A program made the position numbers and the translations under genes. This document shows, one piece after another, positions 1 to 6,802 of a stretch of 7,926 bases of DNA. The stretch covers positions 1 through 7,926 of the forward strand of contig JANQHU010000460.1 in NCBI GenBank assembly GCA_028282485.1. The letters run 5' to 3'. The notes below the pieces were generated by a model that worked only from the letters and a program-made list of their open reading frames with translations, searched no databases and was not told the DNA's origin. Within the stretch, counting starts at the first letter, position 1, and every line of letters starts with the position of its first letter. The DNA is from Bacillota bacterium (lineage in GTDB: Bacteria; Bacillota; UBA4882; UBA8346).

Positions 1-76
1 AAATGGTATTTCGTTGTCAAAGATCTATTCATCTTTAGGACTGGCTTCATAATCCATTTATTGGAATGAAAACTGC
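1..76. other. Downstream flank of ygiQ, unresolved
   Basis: No confident gene or terminator is seen here. On the minus strand an ATG at 80-78 overlaps the ygiQ stop in the ATGA arrangement and opens a frame that runs without a stop to the window edge (26 codons, beginning MSSFHSNKWIMK). It has no ribosome binding site in front and no recognisable homology, so it may be the start of a translationally coupled gene or simply chance. The missing ygiQ tail is not recovered in either alternative frame: one meets stops within 10 codons, and this one shows none of the family's usual residues. Confidence 0.3.
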
Positions 77-1693
77 TCATTTATAGGTATAATACATAAC
101 TGTGGAGTAAGTGGCCGGCAAAGGCGTAAAGATCTGCACTTGTTCCGGAGCAAGGTGGAGATTTTGGCTGACAAAAGCTTGTAAACGGTGCATATCCCCA
201 ATAGTACAACCAGGATGGGCCGCCATTAAATAATAGGTAAGAAACTGTTTTTTCCCAGAGCGACTATTTTGGGTTTCAAAAAGTTTTTTAAAATTAAGCA
301 AAATACTTTTTTCCGGCTTACCCATTAAATGCAATACTTTTTCCTCGGAGTGTTCCGGAGCAATCTTTAACTGCCCGGAAATATGATGCTCAACTATCTC
401 CTCCAGATAAGCCTGGCCATGCTTTTGGTCTTTAGCAATCAGATCATAACGGATCCCAGAGGCTACAAAAACTTTTTTGATCCCCGGCAGCTGCCGCAGT
501 TTTTTTAATAAGTCCAACTGTTCTTGATGGTTAACTTTTAAATTAGGGCATATTTGGGGAAAAAGGCAGTTGCGCCCACATTTTCCCAAGCCCGCTTGAC
601 GTTTACAGTAAGTACGGTACATATTGGCGGTAGGCCCCCCCACATCCAGCAGATAACCTTTGAAACCAGGCAATTTCGTGAGAAGTTTCGCTTCCTTCAG
701 AATAGATGTGGCGCTCCGTGATTGGATGGTTTTCCCTTGATGGACCGCAATCGAACAAAAATTACACTGGCCATAGCAGCCCCGGTGGGTAGTGAGGGAA
801 AATTTGATGGTTTCTAGGGCTTTAACCCCACCTTGTTTTTGATAATAAGGATGCACCGCTCTTTCAAAATCTAATTCATGGACTGCATCCAATTCTTTTT
901 CGGTTAAGGGGGGATTAGGGGGAGTTTGGATTAAATAACGCTGGTCCTGTAATTGATAACAGCCTTGGCCAGAGTAAGGGTCAGCTTCCTCATAAAAGGC
1001 CTGAAACATAGCGGTATATTGCTGGGGATCTTTACTAACTACTGAGAACGAAGGTAATTCCCGATAACCGGGTACTGGTTCCGAAGCAATATAACAGAGG
1101 CCCCGCACCTCCTGGGGCGAGACATTCTCTTTTAACTTGGCCGCCAATTCTAAAATCGCCTTTTCTCCCATGCCATAGATTAGGTAATCGGCTTTGGCAT
1201 CAAAAAGAAGGGATTTACGTATCCGGTCCGACCAATAATCATAGTGAGCCACTCGCCGGAGACTGGCCTCAATTCCCCCTAAAACAATAGGACAGGTATT
1301 TTTAAAATAAGTTCGAATTAGATTAGCATAAACAATTACCGCTCGGTCTGGGCGCCGATTATTAACGCCACCGGGAGTAAAATCATCCTGCTGCCGAAAT
1401 TTTTTGAGAGCCGTATAATTGGCCACCATGGAGTCAACACAGCCCGAAGTAACCCCCCAAAAGAGCAACGGCTCTCCCAAGCGGGTGATGTCTTGGCCAT
1501 TTTGATAGTTGGGCTGAGCAATAATTCCTACCCGGTACCCCGCCTTAAGCAAGACTTTACCGATAATCGCAACCCCACTAAAAGGGCTATCAATATAGGT
1601 ATCACCACTAACTAAAATAATATCTAGTCTCGTCCAACCTATTTTTTTTAATTCTGCACTAGTAGTTGGTAAAAACACAATCATGAACCTCAT
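77..1693 (-). CDS. ygiQ: YgiQ family radical SAM protein, C-terminally short
   Basis: This 538-residue protein belongs to the YgiQ (UPF0313) family of radical SAM proteins, whose reaction is not established. The SAM-binding [4Fe-4S] motif C-x3-C-x2-C is intact at Cys306, Cys310 and Cys313. Further family hallmarks are VSGDTYIDSPFSG near residue 28, VLGGIEASLRR near 137, VGGPTANMY at 351-359, a second cysteine cluster (Cys363, 372, 376, 382), KIAPEHSE near 443 and HPGCT near 493. The N-terminal part before the radical SAM core is the region that resembles a B12-binding fold in relatives. The protein is probably cytosolic. It stops two residues after MYYT, where relatives usually continue through a DPFTG-like motif, so the tail appears lost. 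The start at 1693 has no Shine-Dalgarno sequence in front; Met4 (1684) is an alternative with AGG only 3 bases upstream. The gene is divergent from the efflux operon and has its own promoter. Family assignment is firm; cellular role is unknown. Confidence 0.93.
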   Translation of the reverse strand: MRFMIVFLPTTSAELKKIGWTRLDIILVSGDTYIDSPFSGVAIIGKVLLKAGYRVGIIAQPNYQNGQDITRLGEPLLFWGVTSGCVDSMVANYTALKKFRQQDDFTPGGVNNRRPDRAVIVYANLIRTYFKNTCPIVLGGIEASLRRVAHYDYWSDRIRKSLLFDAKADYLIYGMGEKAILELAAKLKENVSPQEVRGLCYIASEPVPGYRELPSFSVVSKDPQQYTAMFQAFYEEADPYSGQGCYQLQDQRYLIQTPPNPPLTEKELDAVHELDFERAVHPYYQKQGGVKALETIKFSLTTHRGCYGQCNFCSIAVHQGKTIQSRSATSILKEAKLLTKLPGFKGYLLDVGGPTANMYRTYCKRQAGLGKCGRNCLFPQICPNLKVNHQEQLDLLKKLRQLPGIKKVFVASGIRYDLIAKDQKHGQAYLEEIVEHHISGQLKIAPEHSEEKVLHLMGKPEKSILLNFKKLFETQNSRSGKKQFLTYYLMAAHPGCTIGDMHRLQAFVSQNLHLAPEQVQIFTPLPATYSTVMYYTYK

Positions 1694-1711
1694 TTAAGAT
1701 ATTTAATTTTT

Positions 1712-1740
1712 ATTATACCATTTTTTGCAGCTGTTTAAAA
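1712..1740 (-). promoter_or_regulatory. Predicted sigma-A promoter of ygiQ, extended -10
   Basis: Read on the minus strand, a perfect TATAAT lies at 1717-1712, preceded by TGG, which gives the extended -10 form TGnTATAAT. A weak -35 candidate, TTTTAA, lies at 1740-1735 with a 17-base spacer. The predicted transcription start near 1705 leaves a leader of only about 12 bases before the ATG at 1693, or about 21 before the ATG at 1684. Confidence 0.65.
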
Positions 1741-1775
1741 AAATAAATATCAATTTAAATCCTTTTTAAAATTTA

Positions 1776-1804
1776 TTGACACAAATTATAGTATTATTTA
1801 TAAT
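1776..1804 (+). promoter_or_regulatory. Perfect-consensus sigma-A promoter of the efflux operon
   Basis: TTGACA at 1776-1781 and TATAAT at 1799-1804 are separated by exactly 17 bases, so both hexamers and the spacing match the consensus. The A/T-rich stretch just upstream (about 1738-1775) could act as an UP element. The expected start is near 1811, giving a leader of about 55 bases before tetR. Such a strong core promoter would normally need a repressor to hold it down, which fits the first gene of the operon. Confidence 0.85.
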
Positions 1805-1806
1805 AA

Positions 1807-1830
1807 AAACCAAGAAAACCATTTTGGTTT
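1807..1830. promoter_or_regulatory. Candidate TetR operator: 7-bp inverted repeat at the start site
   Basis: AAACCAA (1807-1813) and TTGGTTT (1824-1830) are perfect inverted copies separated by 10 bases, forming a 24-base element. It straddles the expected transcription start (about 1811), immediately after the -10 box. Size, symmetry and placement fit the operator of a TetR-family autorepressor. Assignment rests on position and symmetry only. A second inverted repeat, ATTATA (1785-1790) with TATAAT (1799-1804), overlaps the -10 box and is a weaker alternative because it is purely A/T. Confidence 0.5.
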
Positions 1831-1847
1831 CCAAAAAGGAATATCTT

Positions 1848-1854
1848 GGAGGAG
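1848..1854 (+). promoter_or_regulatory. Ribosome binding site of tetR gene, long spacing
   Basis: GGAGGAG is a strong Shine-Dalgarno sequence, but it sits 12 bases before the ATG at 1867, longer than the usual 6-9. An in-frame TAG at 1864-1866 rules out any upstream start in this frame, so the ATG is the first possible one. The spacing may lower translation of the repressor relative to the pump genes. Confidence 0.7.
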
Positions 1855-1866
1855 AATCGAGTATAG

Positions 1867-2499
1867 ATGTTTTTAGAAGAGAATGAGGCCCTCTTAAAAA
1901 ACCGCATTAGCACAGCTGCCGAAATCCAGTTTTTTAAATATGGTTTTATGAATACTACCATGCAGGAGCTAGCTTCAGAGCTGCAAATTAGTAAAAAGAC
2001 CCTTTACAAATATTTTGCTAGTAAAGAAGAGCTTTTATGGGCTGTAATTGATAATTTCCATCAAAAAATGGAGCAAAAAATAAACGAGGTTATTACCCAA
2101 CCAAATCTTGATTTTATTGAAAAAATGAAAGAACTAACCAAAACCGTGGCTGGTTGCAATGCCCAGCTTAGTCCTCAGTTTTTAAAAGAGATCGAGCAAT
2201 TAGGCCGCAGTAAGGCTATGATTTGGGCTGAGCAGGAGGAGAAAAAGCATTTAATGCTGGAAAGAATTTTAATACGGGTAGAAAATTTTTTTGCCGAAGG
2301 GATTTCTAAGCAGATGATTCGGCCGGATCTTAATCTCAAATTAGTTACCCTAGCCCTCTCCCATGTAATTCGAAATTTACTGGCTATTGATGCTAAAGCC
2401 CGGGAAGAATTCTCGGTTCCGGAAATTTTAGATACGATTACTAAGCTTTTTATCGAAGGTCTTTTAACCGAACAGGCCCGTCAAGATTATTTAACTTAA
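1867..2499 (+). CDS. TetR/AcrR family transcriptional regulator
   Basis: This 210-residue protein has the usual TetR-family length and layout. The N-terminal DNA-binding domain is at about residues 10-60, with helix 1 (RISTAAEIQFFKYGF), the turn residues NTTMQELASELQISK and the recognition helix followed by the family signature TLYKYFASKEEL at 45-56. Residues 65-205 form the alpha-helical ligand-binding and dimerisation domain, which is too divergent to name a ligand. It is first in the operon, 49 bases ahead of the adaptor gene and under the same strong promoter. It therefore most likely represses itself and the pump, being released by a pump substrate or related compound. The family call is certain; the repressor role and target are inferred from position. 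Confidence 0.95.
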   Translation: MFLEENEALLKNRISTAAEIQFFKYGFMNTTMQELASELQISKKTLYKYFASKEELLWAVIDNFHQKMEQKINEVITQPNLDFIEKMKELTKTVAGCNAQLSPQFLKEIEQLGRSKAMIWAEQEEKKHLMLERILIRVENFFAEGISKQMIRPDLNLKLVTLALSHVIRNLLAIDAKAREEFSVPEILDTITKLFIEGLLTEQARQDYLT

Positions 2500-2531
2500 A
2501 ATTTTTATTACATACTACATAATTGATTTGA

Positions 2532-2537
2532 AAGGAG
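2532..2537 (+). promoter_or_regulatory. Ribosome binding site deciding the adaptor start
   Basis: AAGGAG lies 11 bases before the ATG at 2549. The longest frame would begin at a TTG at 2528, but that codon lies before this Shine-Dalgarno sequence and would place it inside the coding region. The ATG at 2549 is therefore preferred; it begins a typical MKK lead into a membrane segment. Confidence 0.8.
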
Positions 2538-2548
2538 ATTTTTTAAGG

Positions 2549-3613
2549 ATGAAAAAGTTAATTACAGGAGCACTAGTCCTGTTGATTCTGGGAGCAATTG
2601 TGATCACGTTAATCAGTAATAAAGAAAAAAGAAGTATCCAAGTGCAAAACCAAAAAAGGGAAATGATCGCTACTGTTTCCGTAGCCAAAGTTACCAAGCA
2701 ACCCCTCATTAAAAAACTTTCCCAGGTAGGAGTAATTACCGCTAATAATGATGTCCTAGTCATTGCCGAGACCCGAGGGAAAGTAGTTCGGGTTTTTGTG
2801 GAACCGGGTACCTCTGTCAAAAAAGGAACGCCCCTGGTTCAAGTAGATAACGAATTAGCTCAAGCGAAGTTATTGGCCGTCGAGGCTAATTTTCAAAAAG
2901 CGCAAAAGGATTTCGAGCGTTATTTAGCTTTACATGAAGAAGAACTAATCACCGATTCCCAGTACGAAGCGGTGCGCCTGGCTCTCAAAGCAGCCAAAGC
3001 GGAATTTACCGCCGCTCAAAGAGCCTACAATAACGCCACTGTAACCGCCCCCATCGCCGGAGTTTTAACTAAGCGCATGGTCAATCTGGGGAGCATGATT
3101 GGTCCCCAAACCCCAGTAGCCAATATTGTGGATATTTCCAAATTAAAAGTTAAACTAAATCTGCCGGAAGCCGACGTTTTTCGTGTTAAAGTTGGGGATC
3201 CGGTAGCTGTGGAGACCGATATTTACCCGGAAGTAAAATTCTCGGGAAAAATTACTAATATTAGTATTAAGGGCGATGAAGCTCATACTTACCCAGTGGA
3301 AATTCTCATTAAAAATCACTCTCAAAATCAATTAAAAGCCGGGATGTTTTGCCGGGTTAACTTTAAATTAAATAATCAAAACCAAGCCACTCCGGAGGTC
3401 TTAACTATTCCTCGGGAAGCATTAGTCGGGAGTATTAAGAACCCTTATGTTTTTGTGATTAAGGAAAATCAAGCTTACCGTCGCAAAATTACTCTCGGCA
3501 TGGAAGCCGGCACTACTTTGGAAGTTAAAAACGGGTTGACTGCCGGAGAAGCAGTAGTAATTGCCGGCCAATATGACTTAAAAGATCAAATGCAAGTCTC
3601 CATTGCGAAATAA
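2549..3613 (+). CDS. RND efflux periplasmic adaptor (membrane fusion protein)
   Basis: The 354-residue HlyD/AcrA-like adaptor links an inner-membrane RND pump to an outer membrane channel. From the ATG: residues 4-23 form one hydrophobic segment, with no lipobox cysteine, so it is probably anchored by an uncleaved helix rather than a lipid. The first lipoyl half is about 69-100 (GKVVRVFVEPGTSVKKG), an alpha-hairpin covers 101-163, the second lipoyl half 164-194 (TVTAPIAGVL), the beta-barrel about 195-275 and the membrane-proximal domain about 283-353 (VLTIPREALV). At the hairpin tip Arg124, Leu128 and Thr135 align with the R-x3-L-x6-S motif by which AcrA-type adaptors contact TolC-type channels, with Thr replacing Ser. 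It lies between tetR and the RND gene, 16 bases before the latter's ATG. Family and role are firm; the substrate is unknown. Confidence 0.94.
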   Translation: MKKLITGALVLLILGAIVITLISNKEKRSIQVQNQKREMIATVSVAKVTKQPLIKKLSQVGVITANNDVLVIAETRGKVVRVFVEPGTSVKKGTPLVQVDNELAQAKLLAVEANFQKAQKDFERYLALHEEELITDSQYEAVRLALKAAKAEFTAAQRAYNNATVTAPIAGVLTKRMVNLGSMIGPQTPVANIVDISKLKVKLNLPEADVFRVKVGDPVAVETDIYPEVKFSGKITNISIKGDEAHTYPVEILIKNHSQNQLKAGMFCRVNFKLNNQNQATPEVLTIPREALVGSIKNPYVFVIKENQAYRRKITLGMEAGTTLEVKNGLTAGEAVVIAGQYDLKDQMQVSIAK

Positions 3614-3614
3614 T

Positions 3615-3620
3615 GAGGTG
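3615..3620 (+). promoter_or_regulatory. Ribosome binding site deciding the RND pump start
   Basis: GAGGTG lies 9 bases before the ATG at 3630, directly after the adaptor stop codon (3611-3613). The open frame extends back to a TTG at 3603 inside the adaptor gene, but that start has no suitable site, and the extra nine residues (RNNEVKSK-like) lie outside the conserved family N-terminus. The ATG is preferred. Confidence 0.8.
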
Positions 3621-3629
3621 AAATCAAAA

Positions 3630-6600
3630 ATGACTATTACTGAACTCTCCATTAAACGCCCTACGTTAATTATTGTAATTTTTATTACCTTAGCGTTACT
3701 AGGTCTCTTTGGTTACCAACAACTTCGCTACGAACTATTTCCTGATATTTCTATACCGGTAATTAGTATTACCACTATCTATCCCGGGGCTTCGGCTAAA
3801 GAAGTGGAAAGTGGGATCTCTCGTAAGATTGAAGATGTGGTTTCTGGGGTTAATAAAATTGAAAAAGTTTACTCCTATTCCCGGGAAGGAGTCTCCAACG
3901 TAGTGATGGAGTTTTCTCAGGAAGCCAATCTTGATGTATTAACTCAAGATGTGGAGCGCAAACTAAATCAAGTCCAACCTAAGTTGCCTAATGGCGCAAA
4001 ATCGCCGATGTTGAAGCGCATTTCCATTAACGACCAACCAGTTCTCCGCATCGGGGCTAATGCTCTGATTCCGGCTACTGACTTTTATCAGTTAGTTAAG
4101 GAGAACCTGGTCGCCGACCTTTCCCAAGTGGGCGGAGTGGGGCTAGTATCTCTAATAGGCGGAGCGGAACGAGAAATCAAGGTTCATGTGGATGCTGAAA
4201 AATTACGCGCTTATGGCCTTTCGATTTTACAGGTAATTCAAGCAGTCAAGATGGCTAATCTTGATTTTCCTACCGGAAATATTAAAGACCAAGATGGCCA
4301 GTTTATAGTACGCTTAGCCGGGAAATTTAACTCTCTGACAGACTTAAAGGAGTTACATATTGGTAAAGCGCGGCAAGGAGGCGAGATTAAACTTAGGGAT
4401 TTAGCCGAAGTAGTGGATGGCCGCAAAGAGATTGTCAATATTAATCGGGTTAATGGCCAACCTTCCTTAGGAATCATTATTCAAAAACAATCTGATGCCA
4501 ACGCGGTAGAAGTCTGTCAGTCAGTGCGACAAAAATTAATAGAGTTAGAAAAGAGTTATCAAAAAATTGGCTTACAATTTTCTATTGCTCAAGATAGCTC
4601 CATTTTTACGATTGAAGCGGCCCATGCGGTCTGGGAAGATTTAGGGATTGCCATATTATTAGTAGCGGCAGTGATGCTGCTCTTTCTCCATAGTTGGCGT
4701 AATTCAGCGATTGTGATGGTTGCCATTCCAGCTTCTTTAGTCTCTACCTTTATCGGGATGTGGATCTTTGATTTCACCTTAAATATGGTGACCTTATTAG
4801 CCCTTTCCTTAGTAATTGGAATTCTGGTAGATGATTCCATTGTAGTCTTGGAAAATATTTATAAATTTTTAGAGCGGGGCGAAGAGAAAAAGAAAGCCGC
4901 CTTGGTGGGAAGAAACGAAATCGGGTTTACAGCTCTCTCCATCACTTTAGTGGACGTGGTGGTCTTTCTCCCTTTAGCTTTGGTAACCGGAGTGATCGGC
5001 GGTATTACCCGCCAGTTCTCCTTAATGGTAGTCACCTCCACGATGATGAGCCTTTTTGTCTCCTTTACGATTACTCCAATGTTAGCCTCCCGTTTCTCCA
5101 AGTTAGAAAAATTAACCAAGGACACCTTAATGGGACGTTTGGGATTAAGCTTTGAGAATTTTTATGATCGTTTGAATAATTATTACTTAAGTGCATTAAG
5201 ATGGAGTTTACAGCACCGTTTCGTAGTCTTACTAAGCGCCCTCTTACTTTTTGTGGGATCAATTACTTTAATTCCCTTAGGATTTATCGGGAGTGAATTT
5301 TCCCCACAAATTGACCGGGGGGAGTTTATGATTAGTATCAGCCTCGATCCGGGAACCCGGTTAGAAGAAACAAATAATGTTAGCCGCCAAATAGAAAAGT
5401 ATCTCTTGTCTCTACCCGTAGTCGAAAAAGTTTTTGCCAATATTGGGGCTTCCAGTAGTGGCTTTCTGGACCAATCTTCCAGTAATGTGGCAGATCTTCA
5501 GGTGAGTCTCGTGGAAAAAGAGGAACGACAGCGTTCTACCATTGAAATTTCCACGGAGATCAAAAACCATCTCTTAAGTAAACTTCCGGGAGTAGATCTC
5601 AAGGTAAGCCCTTTGAGTATGTGGGGGACCGGCGGGATGACCCCTGTGGGGATTGTGGTCAGTGGTACTAGTTGGGAAAAAGTCTTTGCCCATACTAAAA
5701 GACTCAAAACTTTAATCGAAAAAGTCCCCGGAACTTCTGATGTTCGTTTGTCGGTAGATGATGGTAATCCGGAAACCCGAATTGAAGTTGATCGGGCCAA
5801 AATGGCTACTTTTGGACTCTCGGTAGCTGATGTAGGCAATACTTTACGAATTGGTTTAACGGGAGACGACGAATCAAAATTTCGGGATCAGGATGGTAAT
5901 GAGTATGATTTAAGAATCTTATTGGACGAAAATGATCGTTCTTCGACCATGGGGATTGCCAATTTAACCGTCATGAATCGCTTGGGCCAGGGAGTACCTC
6001 TCAAACAATTTACCGAGATTTATCAAACTACTGGTCCCAATATGATTAGCCGTACTAATCGGAATTATAGTGTCAATATTTTATCCCAAGCGGTGGGCCG
6101 CCCCGCGGGGGATATTGGTGGGGATATTAAAAAATTACTTGCTAAAGAGCGCGCCGCCGGAAGGTTACCAGCGGATATTCAAACTGATTTTGCGGGCTCA
6201 GTCAAGCAGATGGAGACTTCTTTTATTAGTCTGGGTATTGCACTCTTGGCCGCTATTATCTTTGTGTATTTAATCATGGTCGCTTTATACGACTCCTTTA
6301 TTTATCCTTTTATCGTCTTATTTGCCGTTCCCTTAGCCATTATTGGAGCTTTAGTAGCCTTGGCCTTAACTATGAATTCTTTAGGTATTTTTTCGATTTT
6401 AGGAATTATCATGCAGGTAGGACTGGTCAGTAAGAATGCCATTCTCTTAGTTGATTTCACTACCAAGTTAAGGGCTGAAGGCCTGGCGGTTCGGGAAGCG
6501 ATTCTCGAAGCGGGCCGGGAACGGTTACGACCGATTTTAATGACCACTCTCACTATGATTTTTGGAATGCTGCCGATTGCTCTTTCGACGGCCAAAGGCG

Positions 6601-6767
6601 GAGAATTCAAACATGGTCTCGGTTGGGGCCTAATTGGCGGTTTGACCAGTTCCATGTTAATGACTTTAATTGTAGTGCCAGTAGTTTATACCTTAATTGA
6701 TGGAGTAAGAACTCGCTTTTTTCAGCTATTTAAAAAAAAGCAAGCCGGCTCCCCGGTTGCTAAATGA
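3630..6767 (+). CDS. RND efflux transporter, HAE1 (AcrB-like) family
   Basis: This 1045-residue protein is a full-length inner-membrane RND pump, expected to work as a homotrimer driven by the proton gradient. It has the family's 12 membrane segments: TM1 at about 13-31, TM2-6 between 337 and 485, TM7 at 531-553 and TM8-12 between 865 and 1022, with two large periplasmic loops (about 32-336 and 554-864). The proton-relay residues match AcrB: Asp401-Asp402 in TM4 (GILVDDSIVVLEN), Lys935 in TM10 (GLVSKNAILLVDF), and Arg965 and Thr972 in the RLRPILMT stretch. FPDISIP and YPGASAKEVE after TM1 are further signatures. Neighbouring adaptor and outer membrane factor genes complete a tripartite exporter. 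The intact charged residues argue for a working pump. The substrate cannot be read from sequence; drugs, lipophilic compounds or envelope lipids are possible. Confidence 0.96.
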   Translation: MTITELSIKRPTLIIVIFITLALLGLFGYQQLRYELFPDISIPVISITTIYPGASAKEVESGISRKIEDVVSGVNKIEKVYSYSREGVSNVVMEFSQEANLDVLTQDVERKLNQVQPKLPNGAKSPMLKRISINDQPVLRIGANALIPATDFYQLVKENLVADLSQVGGVGLVSLIGGAEREIKVHVDAEKLRAYGLSILQVIQAVKMANLDFPTGNIKDQDGQFIVRLAGKFNSLTDLKELHIGKARQGGEIKLRDLAEVVDGRKEIVNINRVNGQPSLGIIIQKQSDANAVEVCQSVRQKLIELEKSYQKIGLQFSIAQDSSIFTIEAAHAVWEDLGIAILLVAAVMLLFLHSWRNSAIVMVAIPASLVSTFIGMWIFDFTLNMVTLLALSLVIGILVDDSIVVLENIYKFLERGEEKKKAALVGRNEIGFTALSITLVDVVVFLPLALVTGVIGGITRQFSLMVVTSTMMSLFVSFTITPMLASRFSKLEKLTKDTLMGRLGLSFENFYDRLNNYYLSALRWSLQHRFVVLLSALLLFVGSITLIPLGFIGSEFSPQIDRGEFMISISLDPGTRLEETNNVSRQIEKYLLSLPVVEKVFANIGASSSGFLDQSSSNVADLQVSLVEKEERQRSTIEISTEIKNHLLSKLPGVDLKVSPLSMWGTGGMTPVGIVVSGTSWEKVFAHTKRLKTLIEKVPGTSDVRLSVDDGNPETRIEVDRAKMATFGLSVADVGNTLRIGLTGDDESKFRDQDGNEYDLRILLDENDRSSTMGIANLTVMNRLGQGVPLKQFTEIYQTTGPNMISRTNRNYSVNILSQAVGRPAGDIGGDIKKLLAKERAAGRLPADIQTDFAGSVKQMETSFISLGIALLAAIIFVYLIMVALYDSFIYPFIVLFAVPLAIIGALVALALTMNSLGIFSILGIIMQVGLVSKNAILLVDFTTKLRAEGLAVREAILEAGRERLRPILMTTLTMIFGMLPIALSTAKGGEFKHGLGWGLIGGLTSSMLMTLIVVPVVYTLIDGVRTRFFQLFKKKQAGSPVAK

Positions 6768-6784
6768 TGGATCTGATTATTTTT

Positions 6785-6790
6785 AGGAGG
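6785..6790 (+). promoter_or_regulatory. Ribosome binding site of the outer membrane factor gene
   Basis: AGGAGG is a full-consensus Shine-Dalgarno sequence 12 bases before the ATG at 6803, in the 35-base gap after the RND stop codon. No terminator is present in the gap, so the gene is read from the same transcript. Confidence 0.75.
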
Positions 6791-6802
6791 TAAAAAAATA
6801 GC

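Noticed and set aside
635..641. Run of seven C (seven G on the coding strand) in ygiQ
   Set aside because: A possible slippage site, but the frame is continuous and encodes the conserved VGGPTANMY motif, so no frameshift is present.
2495..2523. Possible internal promoter ahead of the adaptor gene (CATAAT at 2518-2523)
   Set aside because: The -10 is close to consensus, but the base composition is A/T-rich and the matching -35 (CTTAAA) agrees at only three of six positions.
4238..5839. Several minus-strand open frames of 60-113 codons inside the RND pump gene
   Set aside because: They lie antisense to a full-length conserved gene, show no recognisable protein features and are best explained as shadows of its codon structure.
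6101..6110. Perfect palindrome CCCCGCGGGG within the RND gene
   Set aside because: It is locally GC-rich and eye-catching but lies in a conserved coding stretch (GRPAGDIGG), has no loop or T-run for a terminator, and is explained by codon choice.
6070..6273. Plus-strand 67-codon frame inside the RND gene
   Set aside because: It overlaps the conserved region before and within TM8 in another frame, and its hydrophobic end is an out-of-frame reading of the membrane segment.
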